Source: Falciphora oryzae (Eukaryota; Ascomycota; Sordariomycetes; Magnaporthales; Magnaporthaceae). Taken from it: a stretch of DNA of 64,000 nt. The position numbers and the translations under genes are program-made. Below the pieces are notes generated by a model, which was given only the letters and a program-made list of their open reading frames with translations, searched no databases and was not told the DNA's origin. This document shows positions 1 to 10,649 of this stretch, piece after piece. Where the stretch lies: positions 742,624 through 806,623 of the forward strand of contig JNVV01000007.1 of assembly GCA_000733355.1 (NCBI GenBank), given 5' to 3'. The first letter of the stretch is position 1, and the number at the start of each line of letters is the position of its first letter.

Positions 1-1994
1 TGCACAATGGACGACAGCGTCAGCACGCACGTGAAGAAGTGCGTGTGCGACAGCAGCGGCACCGCGTGCGTCACCATGCGGCTGATCTCGCACGCCGCTG
101 CGATCGTGTGCCGTGTGTGCACATTGAACGCATCCCCGCTCGGCACCGGCTGGTGCGGCGCGCACGAAGTCACGCTCCGCGCCGGCGACGAGTCTAGCTG
201 CGAGTGCGGCTGGTGGAGCATTATTGTACATCTACAAGTTGTTGGAGCGTCCATCGAGTTAGCTGACTATCACCTAACAATCATGAGACGGCCGTCCCAG
301 AGTTATCCGGAGCGATAGCCTATCAAGGCTAAAGAGGAAGGGAAATCTTACGCCTGGTTGATAAACAGCGCCTGGAACATCATCTCGTCAAGCTGGCAAT
401 GCTTGTTGAGGGCGTCTTTCTTGCTCTGGGGCAAGTGCATCCTCCAATTTGTGAGCAACGATTCCATCTTGGAGATATTGTCGTCCTCCGGGAAGATCAT
501 GGGCGGACATCTCATGAACCTGCCGAGGTTCCGGGCGGCAGCGATGCGGTACGCAAACGATGAGAACTCTCGATCCTCGCCAGAGAACAGCTGGTCGTCA
601 AAGTCCTCCATGTACATTGGCACCGGGATGTTCTACAGTCGGTCGAGTTGAGTCAGCAAGGTCCGTTGCCTTCTGGAGAAAGTGGTACACGCTTGATACC
701 TGCATGGGGCTTGGGGGGGGACTTACTCCTGAGAGGAATTGGTGCTCCTCGCACGGAAGGCCAACGTCGGAGTTGACGTCAAAAAGCAGGAAATTGGTGG
801 CCCTGTGAACACCGGCGATCATTCCATCAACAACGTATAGCTCCCACCAAGTCCGGCGCCAGCTCTCCTCCAGGACCGAGTTGCCCCGCCCGTTGGCCGT
901 GGCGTACGGCCGCATGTTCAGCGATATCTCGACAGCGATCCGCTCACAATCGGCCAAGAGCTGGTTCGCCCGCTGCTGCTGGCAGCTGCCATCCAGTCCA
1001 ATCAGCACTAGAAGCAGCGTCTGGACCAGAAATCCATCTCTAGGGCACGTCGGGAGGTAGGCTAGACGGAGGGCCTCGTCCAGATACGCGGCTCGCGCCG
1101 GCCCGCAATCCAGGTACAGCGAGCCAATATACCGGATAGCCGCCAGCAGGTGATCAAGCTTGGCGAAGCCCTCCTTGACAGCACGCAGCAGGAACTCCTT
1201 GGGGAGCACGAAGGGGTGGGCGGCGTGGAAGTTGTAAAAGAAGGAGTCGAAGCAGCGGTCGGCAAGCGACTGCATGGGCGGGGCGGTGACGCCAGCGGCA
1301 CCAGCCGCTGCGTTGGCGGCCGCAAGGGCAATGTTGGTACTCCCCATGGGGACCCCACCGGGGCTGGTGAAGGAAGTGCGGTACAGCTGCATGTGGGACA
1401 TGGGAGGCGGAGCCACGAAGGCAGCCGATGGTTGGGTCGAGTCAAACTCAGACCCTGGGACCGTCCCAGGGATGGAGCTCAGGATGGGACTCGCGCCTAG
1501 CAGCATAGGGCAGCTCTCCTCAGCCATTGTGCCAGTGCCGGAGCCGGAGGCGGGAGGCGACGAGGAAGCAAAGCGCTTATTGGGGTTGTGGGGAACGGCG
1601 GTGCTGCGGCGAGGACCCTTGTAGCCACGCCGCGACGCGATGTACACGCACTCCGAGTTGGAGCTCCGGCATCGCGAGCACGGCGTGGTGCCGTCGCACT
1701 TCAGGTGTTTCCCGCGCTGGATCAGACAGGGTCAGCACGCAGCGAGCGCTCAGGGGCTCCGCTTCCCGACGATGAGGAAGCGCGGTATGGTACGGGGAGG
1801 CAGCATACACATGCAAGGCACGCGGCCGGGACAGTCGGCTGACTGGATTGCGCCGACGAGGTAGCATCGGCGGCGGCAGTGGCAGCTGCGTCACCATCTG
1901 GCCGGGAGCTGGGCGCCGTTCCCAGGCCCTGGGTCTCAGAGACAGAGACCGGGGAGGCGCTGCTATGGCTGGACATGGAAGCGAAGGGATCCAT
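1..1994 (-). CDS. Zn(II)2Cys6 fungal transcription factor, 3' end beyond left edge
   Basis: Nuclear DNA-binding regulator of the Gal4-type zinc cluster class; target genes unknown. I read four exons on the minus strand: 1994-1809, 1716-727, 632-352 and 231 to the left edge, all with GT-AG introns and matching phase. Splicing at 1808/1717 joins AACLAC to RGKHLKCDG and completes the cluster CxxC-x6-C-x5-CxxC-x6-C, followed by the basic stretch SRRGYKGPRR. This lies near residues 58-95. The middle part (residues ~180-420) fits the fungal transcription factor middle homology domain, with a WWELYVVDG segment. The fourth exon carries the typical C-terminal motif ACEISRMVTHAVPLLSHTHF and then runs out of sequence, so the protein is at least 562 residues. 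The exact regulator subfamily was not identified. The start ATG is the first in frame ahead of the cluster. Confidence 0.85.
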
Positions 1995-3781
1995 AGCTGG
2001 CCCGCGGAGAAAAAGAGGGGCTGTGATTTAGTCCGGGCTTTCTGGTGAGACCGAGTGAGTCTGCTGGTGCGTCCCCGTGCCGGTTATTTAGTGTTTTGGA
2101 CAGATGGGCGACGGCAAAGAGGCTAGCGAAGGAGGCTAGGGCGGGAATCCGGATAGCGAGGCGGACTCGAACCGTCAATTGAGGCTAGGCGGACGAAGAA
2201 AAAAAAAAATTGATGCTCGGCGGCGATGCGTTATTGGTCTCCGGGCGTCCGCGAGGGCAGCCGGGACGAGGTTACACGAGGAGATGAAAATCGGATGGTG
2301 TGCACGAACTGTCGCGGCCCGGGGGCGATTGAGGGTCCAAAATGGTGACAACCAATGCTGTTCCGCACTACTGGCAGGCTAGCGACGCATCAAGGCTGGC
2401 CCGATCGAGTCCTTTTCAATCTTTCTGATCAGTGGTGCGGATCGATATTCCAAGGCCCCTCGAGCGCGATGGCTATTCGAAGACGTTGCATGCGCGCAGG
2501 GACAGGCACACAAGCAGCAGCAGCTGTCCAGTCCAGCCAAGCACCAAGAAGAGTCCCGCCTCCATCCGATCCCACGCCGCGGCCCTCCTTCAGCCAGCTG
2601 GAGGGTAGCGCGCAGATCGCGGTCCAGGTGGGTCTTCTTGGCAGGATTGGGGTGACCGGGGACCAGAAGCACACGCCGCCGTGATGTGACGAGCTGAAAA
2701 GAAACGAGGGAGGGGGCCCTGGAGGTTGGAGCCAACGGCTGCGTCAGCGGGCAGGGCCAGCCAGCACGCTATTCGGCCAGAGGCATGCAGCTATGTACAC
2801 CGCACGCAGCAGTGAGCGGGCTCCATCGTCGGTGTGGCCCGGCTGAGACTGGAGACTGTAGACAATCTCCAGGCAGCGACGGATTGTCGGTGATGCGGTG
2901 ATGTCTTCTGCTTGGGAACGCGGTGGCGTCCAGCCGGGTGTTGGTCTTGGTGCCCTAACCTGCAGTGCCCCGGTGATCTCTGCTGCGATGTTGCTTCTGC
3001 TGCTGCTGTTTGGTCGTGGGAGCTGGCCCGCCGAGGCACGGAGCACGCAACTTGGGGCGCCATTGATCCAAGCTTTGCTTTTTCCCATGAACCTTGAATC
3101 TCCCATCGTGCTTGGAGCTTTCAATGCATCTTTTTTTTTTTGCTTTTTCGGCCTTTCAATCTTCCCCATCCAAAATCCATGGACCAGGTGGGGCGAAATG
3201 CAGCATCAAGCCTTGGGCAATTGGCGCTCAGAACCCAATTGCCGATCCGGTTGGCACCTGTGGATCCAGGGCCCAGGGCCTATCGCTCAGCTAGCCAGAC
3301 CTGGGCCAGGCGCCGACTACCTACGCTCCCTTCAGCACATAAAGTGCTGTGAAGATGCAATCGGGACGTAACCCGCAGGTCCGCCGAAAGCGTGCCGCGG
3401 TGGGCAAGTGCTCAACTGGGAAACCTTGGCCAACCAGACTAGGGACACGATCACATTTTCACTTTGTGGCCGCGAGGAAAATCTGACAGACACCTCCCGT
3501 AAGCCTCGCCAAGGTGAGGAGGCCCTCAAGAGCACGAGGGATTTTATGTTCCCAGACAATAGGTAATCTCCATGTCGAGCGCCCGTCTATCCACCCGCTG
3601 ACCGGAATCGCCGGCCAGGCTCTTGGTTTCTTGCGCAATCCAAGTTAAGGTACTTCTAGTCCCCATATAGCTGAACTTTTCTAGAAATCTCTTCTAATAC
3701 ATAGATGTAATGTTACGTCTCTCTTACTTGGGGACCCGAACCTGTAGTAACGAGTGAAAATTCGCGTCTTTGTTGCAGACG
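1995..3781. other. Intergenic: regulator promoter and GH16 3' flank
   Basis: About 1.8 kb between the start of the Zn2Cys6 gene and the stop of the GH16 gene, both on the minus strand. It should hold the promoter and leader of the regulator. Open frames here are short, overlap on both strands and show no domain, signal or conserved motif. I see no gene. Confidence 0.6.
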
Positions 3782-4999
3782 TTAAGCCAGAGCAAAGGGC
3801 AGCGACGATGCAATAGCCAACAATGTCATCAGCGGTGGGATCCAAACGGTAGACTCGGCACCATTGCCGCTTTGCCGGACAGTCTTGCGATAATAAGGGC
3901 CACTGCTGGAACTAGAAAGCACGACGGCAAGCCCCCTCTCGTTGGCTTCATCAATGCTGCAGACCGTCTTGCAACTCTTGCCGTCGCTGCTGAGTCCCTG
4001 CACCGCCGCGCCTGTCAGAGGGTTGGGTGAGCCGGCTTTCTGCACAACCTTGGAATTCCCGACACCGTAGTCCGACGACGAGTTGAACACCATCTCGAGC
4101 CACTTGATCTGCATGCGTGCCTCCTTGCCAACCCCCATGGGCCCCGTCCACGCGCCACCGTCACTCCACGAGTTGAGGTTGATGCGGCTGGCGTCCCGCG
4201 GCACCTGGAAGCTGAGCGAAGCCACCTGCACCCCGTTGACGAACCAGGTGCTCTTGCTCGGGGTCCAGTCGAGGCGGTGGACAGCCCAGTCGGTCCAGGG
4301 AACGGGCACGGTGGCGTTGAGTGATGCGCCGTCGACAGAGTTGCCGTCGCTGGTGAAGGACGGCTGGTTCGTATACTGGATGTAGGTGTTCGGATCCTTG
4401 GTCAAGACTTCAATGTCGGCCTCCTGCACTCGCTCAACGTGCCGGCTGCCACGGTAGGTGAAGATGGCGGTACAGGCACCAGGGGCGCCCGAAGTGCGCG
4501 CCAGCATGCGTACCGACACGAAGCGGTAGCTGGCAGACACCGACTCCAGCTCGGCTGCAGACTGGAAGCCACTGAGCCTCGCCGTGCGCATAGTCAGATA
4601 CGTATCTGAATACGACGCGCCCGAATCCGAGTTGCGTTCGATGTAAAGATTCGATGGCGAGTTCACTAGGAGGTAAGCGGCATCCTTGCCGACCGAGTTG
4701 CTGTTGTTCCAAGACATGATGGCCCAGTCGTCTGCAAAGGGCTTTGTGTTGAAGAAGCCGCTGGTCGCCGGAGCAGCCGCCGCGCCAGCCGAGTCGTTCA
4801 CTAGGGCGGGCACATCGACTGCATACTGCGAAAGCGACCTGAAATCGTAGAACCGATGCTTGGAGAAAAAGGCCTGGTTCGAGGCATTGGTCATGAAGCA
4901 GCCGCACTCGGTGTCGTTGACGACTTGCCTGTCGGCTGCAGCGCCATATATCGACACAAGCACCAGCACCAGCAGCGACGAGCCCCTTTGCAGCCCCAT
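3782..4999 (-). CDS. Secreted glycoside hydrolase family 16 protein, probably GPI-anchored
   Basis: Predicted extracellular or wall-bound beta-glucan-active enzyme with a concanavalin A-like fold; the substrate cannot be fixed from sequence. The uninterrupted frame encodes 405 residues from the chosen ATG at 4999. That start is preferred over the upstream in-frame ATG at 5056 because it begins directly with a signal peptide (MGLQRGSSLLVLVLVSIYG). The GH16 catalytic signature is present as EADIE, with E193 and E197 as the expected nucleophile and acid/base and D195 between them. A second typical stretch is TWFVNGVQV. After a Cys-containing segment (CKTVCSIDEA) the protein ends in a hydrophobic tail behind a small-residue region, the pattern of a GPI-anchor signal. 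It is divergently arranged with the pol gamma gene. Family assignment is firm; anchor is inference. Confidence 0.85.
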   Translation of the reverse strand: MGLQRGSSLLVLVLVSIYGAAADRQVVNDTECGCFMTNASNQAFFSKHRFYDFRSLSQYAVDVPALVNDSAGAAAAPATSGFFNTKPFADDWAIMSWNNSNSVGKDAAYLLVNSPSNLYIERNSDSGASYSDTYLTMRTARLSGFQSAAELESVSASYRFVSVRMLARTSGAPGACTAIFTYRGSRHVERVQEADIEVLTKDPNTYIQYTNQPSFTSDGNSVDGASLNATVPVPWTDWAVHRLDWTPSKSTWFVNGVQVASLSFQVPRDASRINLNSWSDGGAWTGPMGVGKEARMQIKWLEMVFNSSSDYGVGNSKVVQKAGSPNPLTGAAVQGLSSDGKSCKTVCSIDEANERGLAVVLSSSSSGPYYRKTVRQSGNGAESTVWIPPLMTLLAIASSLPFALA

Positions 5000-6250
5000 T
5001 GCGGTCCAAGTTCCGTTTTGTTGCCACACAGGTGAAGGGAGAGTGGATGCCAGCACGGCTTTGCAGGCTGCCTAGAAGAAGCCTAGCAGCTGATCTTCAA
5101 TTGTCTCTCGAGAGCGTTTTCGGACTTGGACTCGGACTTGGAGTCATGGTAAGGAGACGGGGATTCGCAAAGGGGCAGCCCTCTCTGTTTTTAACCACGA
5201 CACCCGAGCCACCTTCCACGAATCTCCCTGACACTAGCCAGGGTTCAGGCTCGGACGGCCATGATGTGGAAGCCAACAGCCTACCTGCCTCCTCCCGTGG
5301 TCGCACACTACGCGAGGCTTTTGGAGAGTTGTAGCGCCGAGAAGCGCGGCACGGACCGCGATGCAATTGACGCAGGGCCGCCGGTAGCCTGCATGGCGTG
5401 AAGTGTACTCGGGAGGCCTGGCGAGTTCAGCCACAGCACGAGGCCGCCAAGTTAGGCCCGGCCTTATTCCTGAGGTAGCACGGTAGCCTCATTTCTCGGA
5501 GAGAAGAGATTGAGTTCTCGGATGTGAAGCCCGAGCAAGCCAGGCTATGGCGCCGCGTCAGCTTCTTGAGCTGGTCGGTGGCCCGTTCCAAATCTTCGAG
5601 GAAGAGAAAGAGATCCAGGTCTGTGCCCATGGCCGCGAAAGTAGAAAGGGCCGACTAAGCAGGGTGGGTGGCTTGGAGGCGCGGGGAGGAATGGCAAGCT
5701 GGATAAGGGCCGGCTGAAATACGAGGAGACACAAAACATATGCGGTTCGTCAGCGGGAAGAATTCACAGCACCCGATACTCAACACTTGGCCTCTGTCGA
5801 TATTCGATGCGCTGCTCATCCTAGCAGGGCAAGAGACATTTTGCTGGATCGCCTCTGGATCTCAGATTTGTCAATTGCGTTTTTGAGCACAGGGAAGCGT
5901 GTGTCCAATGCGTTTAGACCGGGTGCAAGCCTTCAGAGACGGAGAAAATAAAAAAATAAAAATTCAACCATGCTTCAACTTCCACGCACAGAAAACCAGC
6001 GATCGGGTCTAACCGAACGGCGGGGGACTTGCACCCGACTGGTTGGCCCACCAAGCGGGGGATTTCAGGCGCCCCGATGCTTTGCCCCATGCTGTGCACC
6101 GCGCCTGCCGTCATCCATCGCAATCCCCACACTTGGTTTGTAAAACACGAAAATTCGGCTTCGACGAGCTCGAGGCCGAACAAGCCGAACCCCAACTCTC
6201 TCGTCCGCCCTGCGACATGCCTCTAGCGTCGAGGAATCCCCGCCGGTAGA
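5000..6250. promoter_or_regulatory. Divergent intergenic region between GH16 and pol gamma genes
   Basis: About 1.25 kb between two start codons on opposite strands, so it must contain both promoters and leaders. No coding frame with a recognisable domain and no strong TATA element was found. Individual elements could not be assigned. Confidence 0.5.
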
Positions 6251-9200
6251 ATGCTCAAACCATTCAGCGACCACATCGTGAGTGGTTCCGTCAGTCCTTT
6301 CGTCCGACTTGCGCGCCACCGATGCCGTCGCAACAATGGGCTTCGCATGGTGGCGGTACGATGGCGAGCCTCGATCGCACAACAATTTCAAGATATCGCC
6401 CGGTCCGCCGCATCACCCACCACGCTCACACAGCAGCCCCAAGATCCTGCCCAGTCCGCCGCATCCCCCACCACTCTTGCACAGCAACTCAAGGATGCCG
6501 CCCGGTCTGCCGCACCTTCTGCCACCCTCGCGCGACAGTCCGAGGCGCGGCGCAACGAGATAGGCGTCCAGCAGCTCAGCTCCCACATGTTTGACCAGGT
6601 CTTCCCTCTCGGCCACGACCCGCCCCCCAAACACCTCGTCGAGCTTTCTGAAGACCACCTGCGCCGCCATGACCTGCACGGCAAGAACACGGATAATAGC
6701 GGACCCATCGCCTTCGACCTTCCCAAGCTCCAGGGCGACACCCTCGATGAGCACTTCCACAGGCTCGGTGTCGATGCCGCCGAGCCGTACTTGACGCAAG
6801 CCAAACAGTTCGCCTTCGCAAACACCCCGCCAAAGCCGCGGCAATGGGTGCAGCAGAGCGGCTGGACAAGATACTGCGACGGCATCGCCGAGTCCGTCGA
6901 ATGCCCCACCGAGAATCTGCTGTGTTTCGACACCGAAGTCATGTGGAAGGAGCACCCCTTTGCCGTCATGGCCTGCGCCGCCTCCCCGACTGCCTGGTAC
7001 GCCTGGATATCGCCCTGGCTGCTGGGCGAGTCCGAGAACGAGCGCCAACTGATTCCGCTTGGCGACCCGACCCAGGAGCGCATCATCGTCGGCCACAACG
7101 TCGGCTACGACCGGGCCAGGGTCATGGAGGAGTACAGCCTCGAACAGACGCGCAACTTCTTCATCGACACCATGTCGCTGCACGTCGCCGTCAATGGCAT
7201 GTGCTCCAGGCAGCGACCCAAATGGATGAAGGCCAAGAAGGAACGTGAGCTGCGTGAAAAAATAGCCCGGGAGACAACCAACATGGAACTTGCCGAGCTC
7301 CTCAGAAGTAATGCCCTGCCCCAGGAAGAGGAGGAGCTGTGGGTTGGGAGGAGCTCCATAAACTCACTGCGCGACGTCGCGAAGTTCCATCTCCACGTCA
7401 CCATTGACAAGGCCATCCGAGACGACCTGGGCGAGCTGGACCGGGAAGGTATATTGGGCAAACTCGAAGAGCTGCTGGACTACTGCGCAGCCGACGTCGT
7501 AGTCACCCACAAGGTCTACCAGATCGTGTTTCCCAACTTTCTCAGCACGTGCCCGCACCCGGTCAGCTTTGCGGCGCTGCGCCACCTCTCCTCCGTCATT
7601 CTCCCCGTTAACGAGAGCTGGGACGCTTATATTACCAAGGCCGAGGCCGTCTACCACGAGCTTTCAGACGCCGTCGTAGAACGGCTGGTAGCGCTGGCAG
7701 AGAAGGCACTGGAGGTCAAGGATGACCCCGAGAAGTGGGGCAGTGACCCTTGGCTGAGCCAGCTTGACTGGTCGGGCCAGGAAATCAGGATGGCCAAGGG
7801 CAAGAAAAAGGGAGATCCGCCCCGGCCCGCGCTCCGACAGAAAAAGCCGGGGATGCCCAAGTGGTACAAGGACCTCTTTGCGAAAGTCGACGGCCCCATC
7901 GGCATCACGGTGCGGAGCCGCATCGCCCCCCTGCTTCTCCGCCTCTCCTGGGATGGGCACCCGCTTGTATGGTCCGACAAGTACTCGTGGGCATTTCGCG
8001 TGCCGCGAGAGGAAGAAACCAATTATGTCAACAAGCAGATGGTGAAGTGCGATATGAGCGACGAGACGATCGAAAAGTTGCGCACAGATACAACTCACGT
8101 CTACTTCAAACTGCCGCATAAAGATGGCCCAACAGCCCGGTGTGGCAACCCGATGGCCAAGAGCTTCCTCCCATATTTCGAGAGCGGAGTCCTGACCTCA
8201 GAATACCCATACGCCAAAGAAGCGCTCGAGATGAACGCATCTTGTTCGTACTGGATTAGCACTCGCGATCGTATCATGTCCCAGCTAGTAGTCTATAAGG
8301 ACGACTTACCACCTCCCGACAGCTCTCTCGAACCAGAGGAGGCGGACTATCTCCGAGCAAAGGAAGCAGAGTCTGCTCAAGCAGAAGAGGCAGAGTCTGT
8401 TCAAGCAGAAGAGGCAGGCTCTGTTCGTGCGGAAGAGGCGGGCTCTGTTCAAGCAGAAGTGGCAGAGTCTGTTCAAGCAGAAGAGGCAGGCTCTGTTCGT
8501 GCGGAAGAGGCGGGCTCTGTTCAAGCAGAAGTGGCAGACTCTGTCCAAGCAAAGGAGGTTGACTCTCTTCAAGCAAAGGAGGCTGACTCTCTTCAAGTAG
8601 GGGAGACGGACTCTCTTCAAGTAGAGGAGACAGACTCTCTTCAAGCAGAGGAGACAGACTCTCTTCAAGCAGAGGAGACAGACTCTCTTCAAGCAGAGGA
8701 GACAGACTCTCTTCAAGCAGAGGAGACAGAGGTGACGCCAAGACAGGGATTCATCCTGCCTCAGGTCATCCCCATGGGTACGATAACCAGGAGAGCGGTT
8801 GAGAATACATGGCTCACAGCAAGTAATGCCAAAAGGAACAGAGTGGGTTCGGAGCTCAAGGCAATGGTAAAGGCACCTCCCGGGTATTCGTTTGTGGGCG
8901 CAGACGTGGACTCGGAGGAGCTATGGATCGCCAGCGTACTAGGCGACGCCATTTTCAAGCTACACGGCGGCAACGCCATCGGCTTCATGACACTCGAGGG
9001 CACCAAGGCGGCGGGAACCGACCTGCACTCTCGGACGGCAAGCATCCTCGGAATCACGCGCAACCAATCTAAAGTCTTCAACTACGGGCGTATCTACGGT
9101 GCCGGGCTAAAGTTTGCATCGCAGCTGCTGAGGCAGTTCAACCCTGCCCTATCGGAGAGCGAGACCACAGAGACAGCCTCCAAGCTCTACACGGCGACCA

Positions 9201-10252
9201 AGGGCGCCAAGACCACCCGCAAGGCCCTCTATAACAAGCCATTCTGGAGGGGCGGTACCGAGTCGTTCGTCTTCAACAAGCTCGAGGAGTTCGCCCAGCA
9301 AGAGCGGCCGCGCACCCCCGTCCTCGGCGCGGGCATCACCGAGGCTCTCATGGCCCGATACGTGCCCAAGGGCGGGTACCTGACGTCGCGTATCAACTGG
9401 GCAATCCAATCCTCAGGCGTCGACTACCTCCACCTGCTCATCGTCTCGATGGACTACCTCATCCGTCGCTTCAGGGTCGATGCCCGGCTTGCTATCACGG
9501 TGCACGACGAGATCCGGTACCTGGTGAAGGACCACGACAAGTACCGCACCGCCATGGCGCTGCAGGTGGCCAACCTGTGGACGCGCGCCATGTTCGCCGA
9601 GCAGGTTGGCATCCGCGACCTGCCGCAGGCCGCCGCCTACTTCTCGGCCGTCGACATTGACCACGTCCTCCGCAAGGAGGTCGACATGGACTGCATCACG
9701 CCCAGCCACACCGAGGCGATCCCGCACGGCGAGAGCCTCGACATCGCCGCCCTGCTCGACAAAGGCGCCGAGGCCTTCTTAGACCCGGCCATGGCCCCGC
9801 GCCCGGGACTGGAACCCAAGCTCGAGGGAATCGAGCACACGCCACGCAAGACGGTCATGCAGCAACTAGCCGAGGCTGACCCCGCCACGAGCGACATCTC
9901 ATTCATCAAGGCCCAGATCACAGATAATGACATGGAGCTCAAGAGCATCCTGGCCCAGAAGCGGCAGCCAGATACCAAGGCATCGTCGTCTCCGTCCTCC
10001 TCCTCCTTCTCCGCCACTAAGAAGGCGACTAAGACCGCGGGCAGCAGCGGCGTGACCAGGAAGAGGAAGAGCGTGCTGCCGTACCACGCGCAGCCCCAAC
10101 TCTCCTTCGTGGACGAGATCGTATCCATTTGGGACGCCTACAGCTTCTCCAGCAAAGGTGGTGGCCCTACCGCGCCAAAGGTGACGCGTGGATGGCAGAA
10201 CTTTGGTGGTTCCAAGGCTCCGCCCACTCGGCAGTCGCCAACCCGTTTGTGA
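6251..10252 (+). CDS. mip1: Mitochondrial DNA polymerase gamma, catalytic subunit (Mip1)
   Basis: Family A replicase of mitochondrial DNA, with polymerase and 3'-5' proofreading activity in the matrix. The intronless frame encodes 1333 residues, longer than budding yeast Mip1. The N-terminus is rich in Arg, Ser and Ala as expected for a mitochondrial presequence; it contains short Gln/Ser/Ala repeats (residues ~40-95). Exonuclease motifs: I is CFDTEV (D227, E229), II is IIVGHNVGYDRARV, III is YCAADVVVTHKVYQ. Polymerase motifs: A is VGADVDSEELWIAS (D885), B is RNQSKVFNYGRIYGAG, C is ITVHDEIRYL (H1085, D1086, E1087). All catalytic acids are present, so it should be active. Oddity: a 24-bp coding repeat array (residues ~703-827) sits immediately before the conserved IPMGTITRRAVENTWL segment. 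The C-terminal ~180 residues form a low-complexity basic tail of the kind seen in fungal homologues. Confidence 0.95.
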   Translation: MLKPFSDHIVSGSVSPFVRLARHRCRRNNGLRMVAVRWRASIAQQFQDIARSAASPTTLTQQPQDPAQSAASPTTLAQQLKDAARSAAPSATLARQSEARRNEIGVQQLSSHMFDQVFPLGHDPPPKHLVELSEDHLRRHDLHGKNTDNSGPIAFDLPKLQGDTLDEHFHRLGVDAAEPYLTQAKQFAFANTPPKPRQWVQQSGWTRYCDGIAESVECPTENLLCFDTEVMWKEHPFAVMACAASPTAWYAWISPWLLGESENERQLIPLGDPTQERIIVGHNVGYDRARVMEEYSLEQTRNFFIDTMSLHVAVNGMCSRQRPKWMKAKKERELREKIARETTNMELAELLRSNALPQEEEELWVGRSSINSLRDVAKFHLHVTIDKAIRDDLGELDREGILGKLEELLDYCAADVVVTHKVYQIVFPNFLSTCPHPVSFAALRHLSSVILPVNESWDAYITKAEAVYHELSDAVVERLVALAEKALEVKDDPEKWGSDPWLSQLDWSGQEIRMAKGKKKGDPPRPALRQKKPGMPKWYKDLFAKVDGPIGITVRSRIAPLLLRLSWDGHPLVWSDKYSWAFRVPREEETNYVNKQMVKCDMSDETIEKLRTDTTHVYFKLPHKDGPTARCGNPMAKSFLPYFESGVLTSEYPYAKEALEMNASCSYWISTRDRIMSQLVVYKDDLPPPDSSLEPEEADYLRAKEAESAQAEEAESVQAEEAGSVRAEEAGSVQAEVAESVQAEEAGSVRAEEAGSVQAEVADSVQAKEVDSLQAKEADSLQVGETDSLQVEETDSLQAEETDSLQAEETDSLQAEETDSLQAEETEVTPRQGFILPQVIPMGTITRRAVENTWLTASNAKRNRVGSELKAMVKAPPGYSFVGADVDSEELWIASVLGDAIFKLHGGNAIGFMTLEGTKAAGTDLHSRTASILGITRNQSKVFNYGRIYGAGLKFASQLLRQFNPALSESETTETASKLYTATKGAKTTRKALYNKPFWRGGTESFVFNKLEEFAQQERPRTPVLGAGITEALMARYVPKGGYLTSRINWAIQSSGVDYLHLLIVSMDYLIRRFRVDARLAITVHDEIRYLVKDHDKYRTAMALQVANLWTRAMFAEQVGIRDLPQAAAYFSAVDIDHVLRKEVDMDCITPSHTEAIPHGESLDIAALLDKGAEAFLDPAMAPRPGLEPKLEGIEHTPRKTVMQQLAEADPATSDISFIKAQITDNDMELKSILAQKRQPDTKASSSPSSSSFSATKKATKTAGSSGVTRKRKSVLPYHAQPQLSFVDEIVSIWDAYSFSSKGGGPTAPKVTRGWQNFGGSKAPPTRQSPTRL
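8357..8730 (+). repeat. 24-bp coding minisatellite inside pol gamma gene
   Basis: Fifteen full 24-bp units in frame, each giving eight residues of the type AEEAGSVQ or AEETDSLQ, followed by a degenerate partial unit. Units 3-5 and 6-8 are near-identical 72-bp blocks (8405-8476 and 8477-8548), pointing to a segmental duplication within the array. The last three units (8645-8716) are identical, pointing to recent expansion. Because the unit is a multiple of three, copy changes keep the frame. Confidence 0.95.
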
Positions 10253-10649
10253 GAGACTTTTCACCCCGCGACTTTTGTGGACATTCTCGATACCCCTTAC
10301 CCTTCACTTTGACTGTCGCTTATTTTCCTTGTCCATGTTTTGCAAAGCATGCACAAATGATTTTTATTCCAGCTTGTATCATATTCCCGCTGTCTTTTTT
10401 TCCATGCTTCACGTCCTGTTGTAAACCATGTCGATACGTGTACAAGCTTATGTGGCACTGGGAGCGTGTCGGGGTGGGAGGGATTATGGATTGCGGTTAC
10501 GGCGCTCTGCGGACAGGCGGCTGCATGGCTTGTTTGTTTGGATACAAGAACGAAGAGCAATTACCTATGGTTCACACTCGCATCAACTTCCTGCGTGTCT
10601 GTTTATACCCGTGTTTAATACCCTTAATTCCGTCTTGCAAATCAAGCTC
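10253..10649. other. Convergent 3' region of pol gamma and esterase genes
   Basis: About 400 bases between two stop codons on facing strands. It should hold both 3' untranslated regions and polyadenylation signals. T-rich stretches are visible after 10300; no gene is seen. Confidence 0.5.

Noticed and set aside
8274..8741. Minus-strand repetitive open frames opposite the pol gamma repeat
   Set aside because: They are the antisense reading of the 24-bp array; a unit divisible by three keeps frames open on both strands. No start context or domain.
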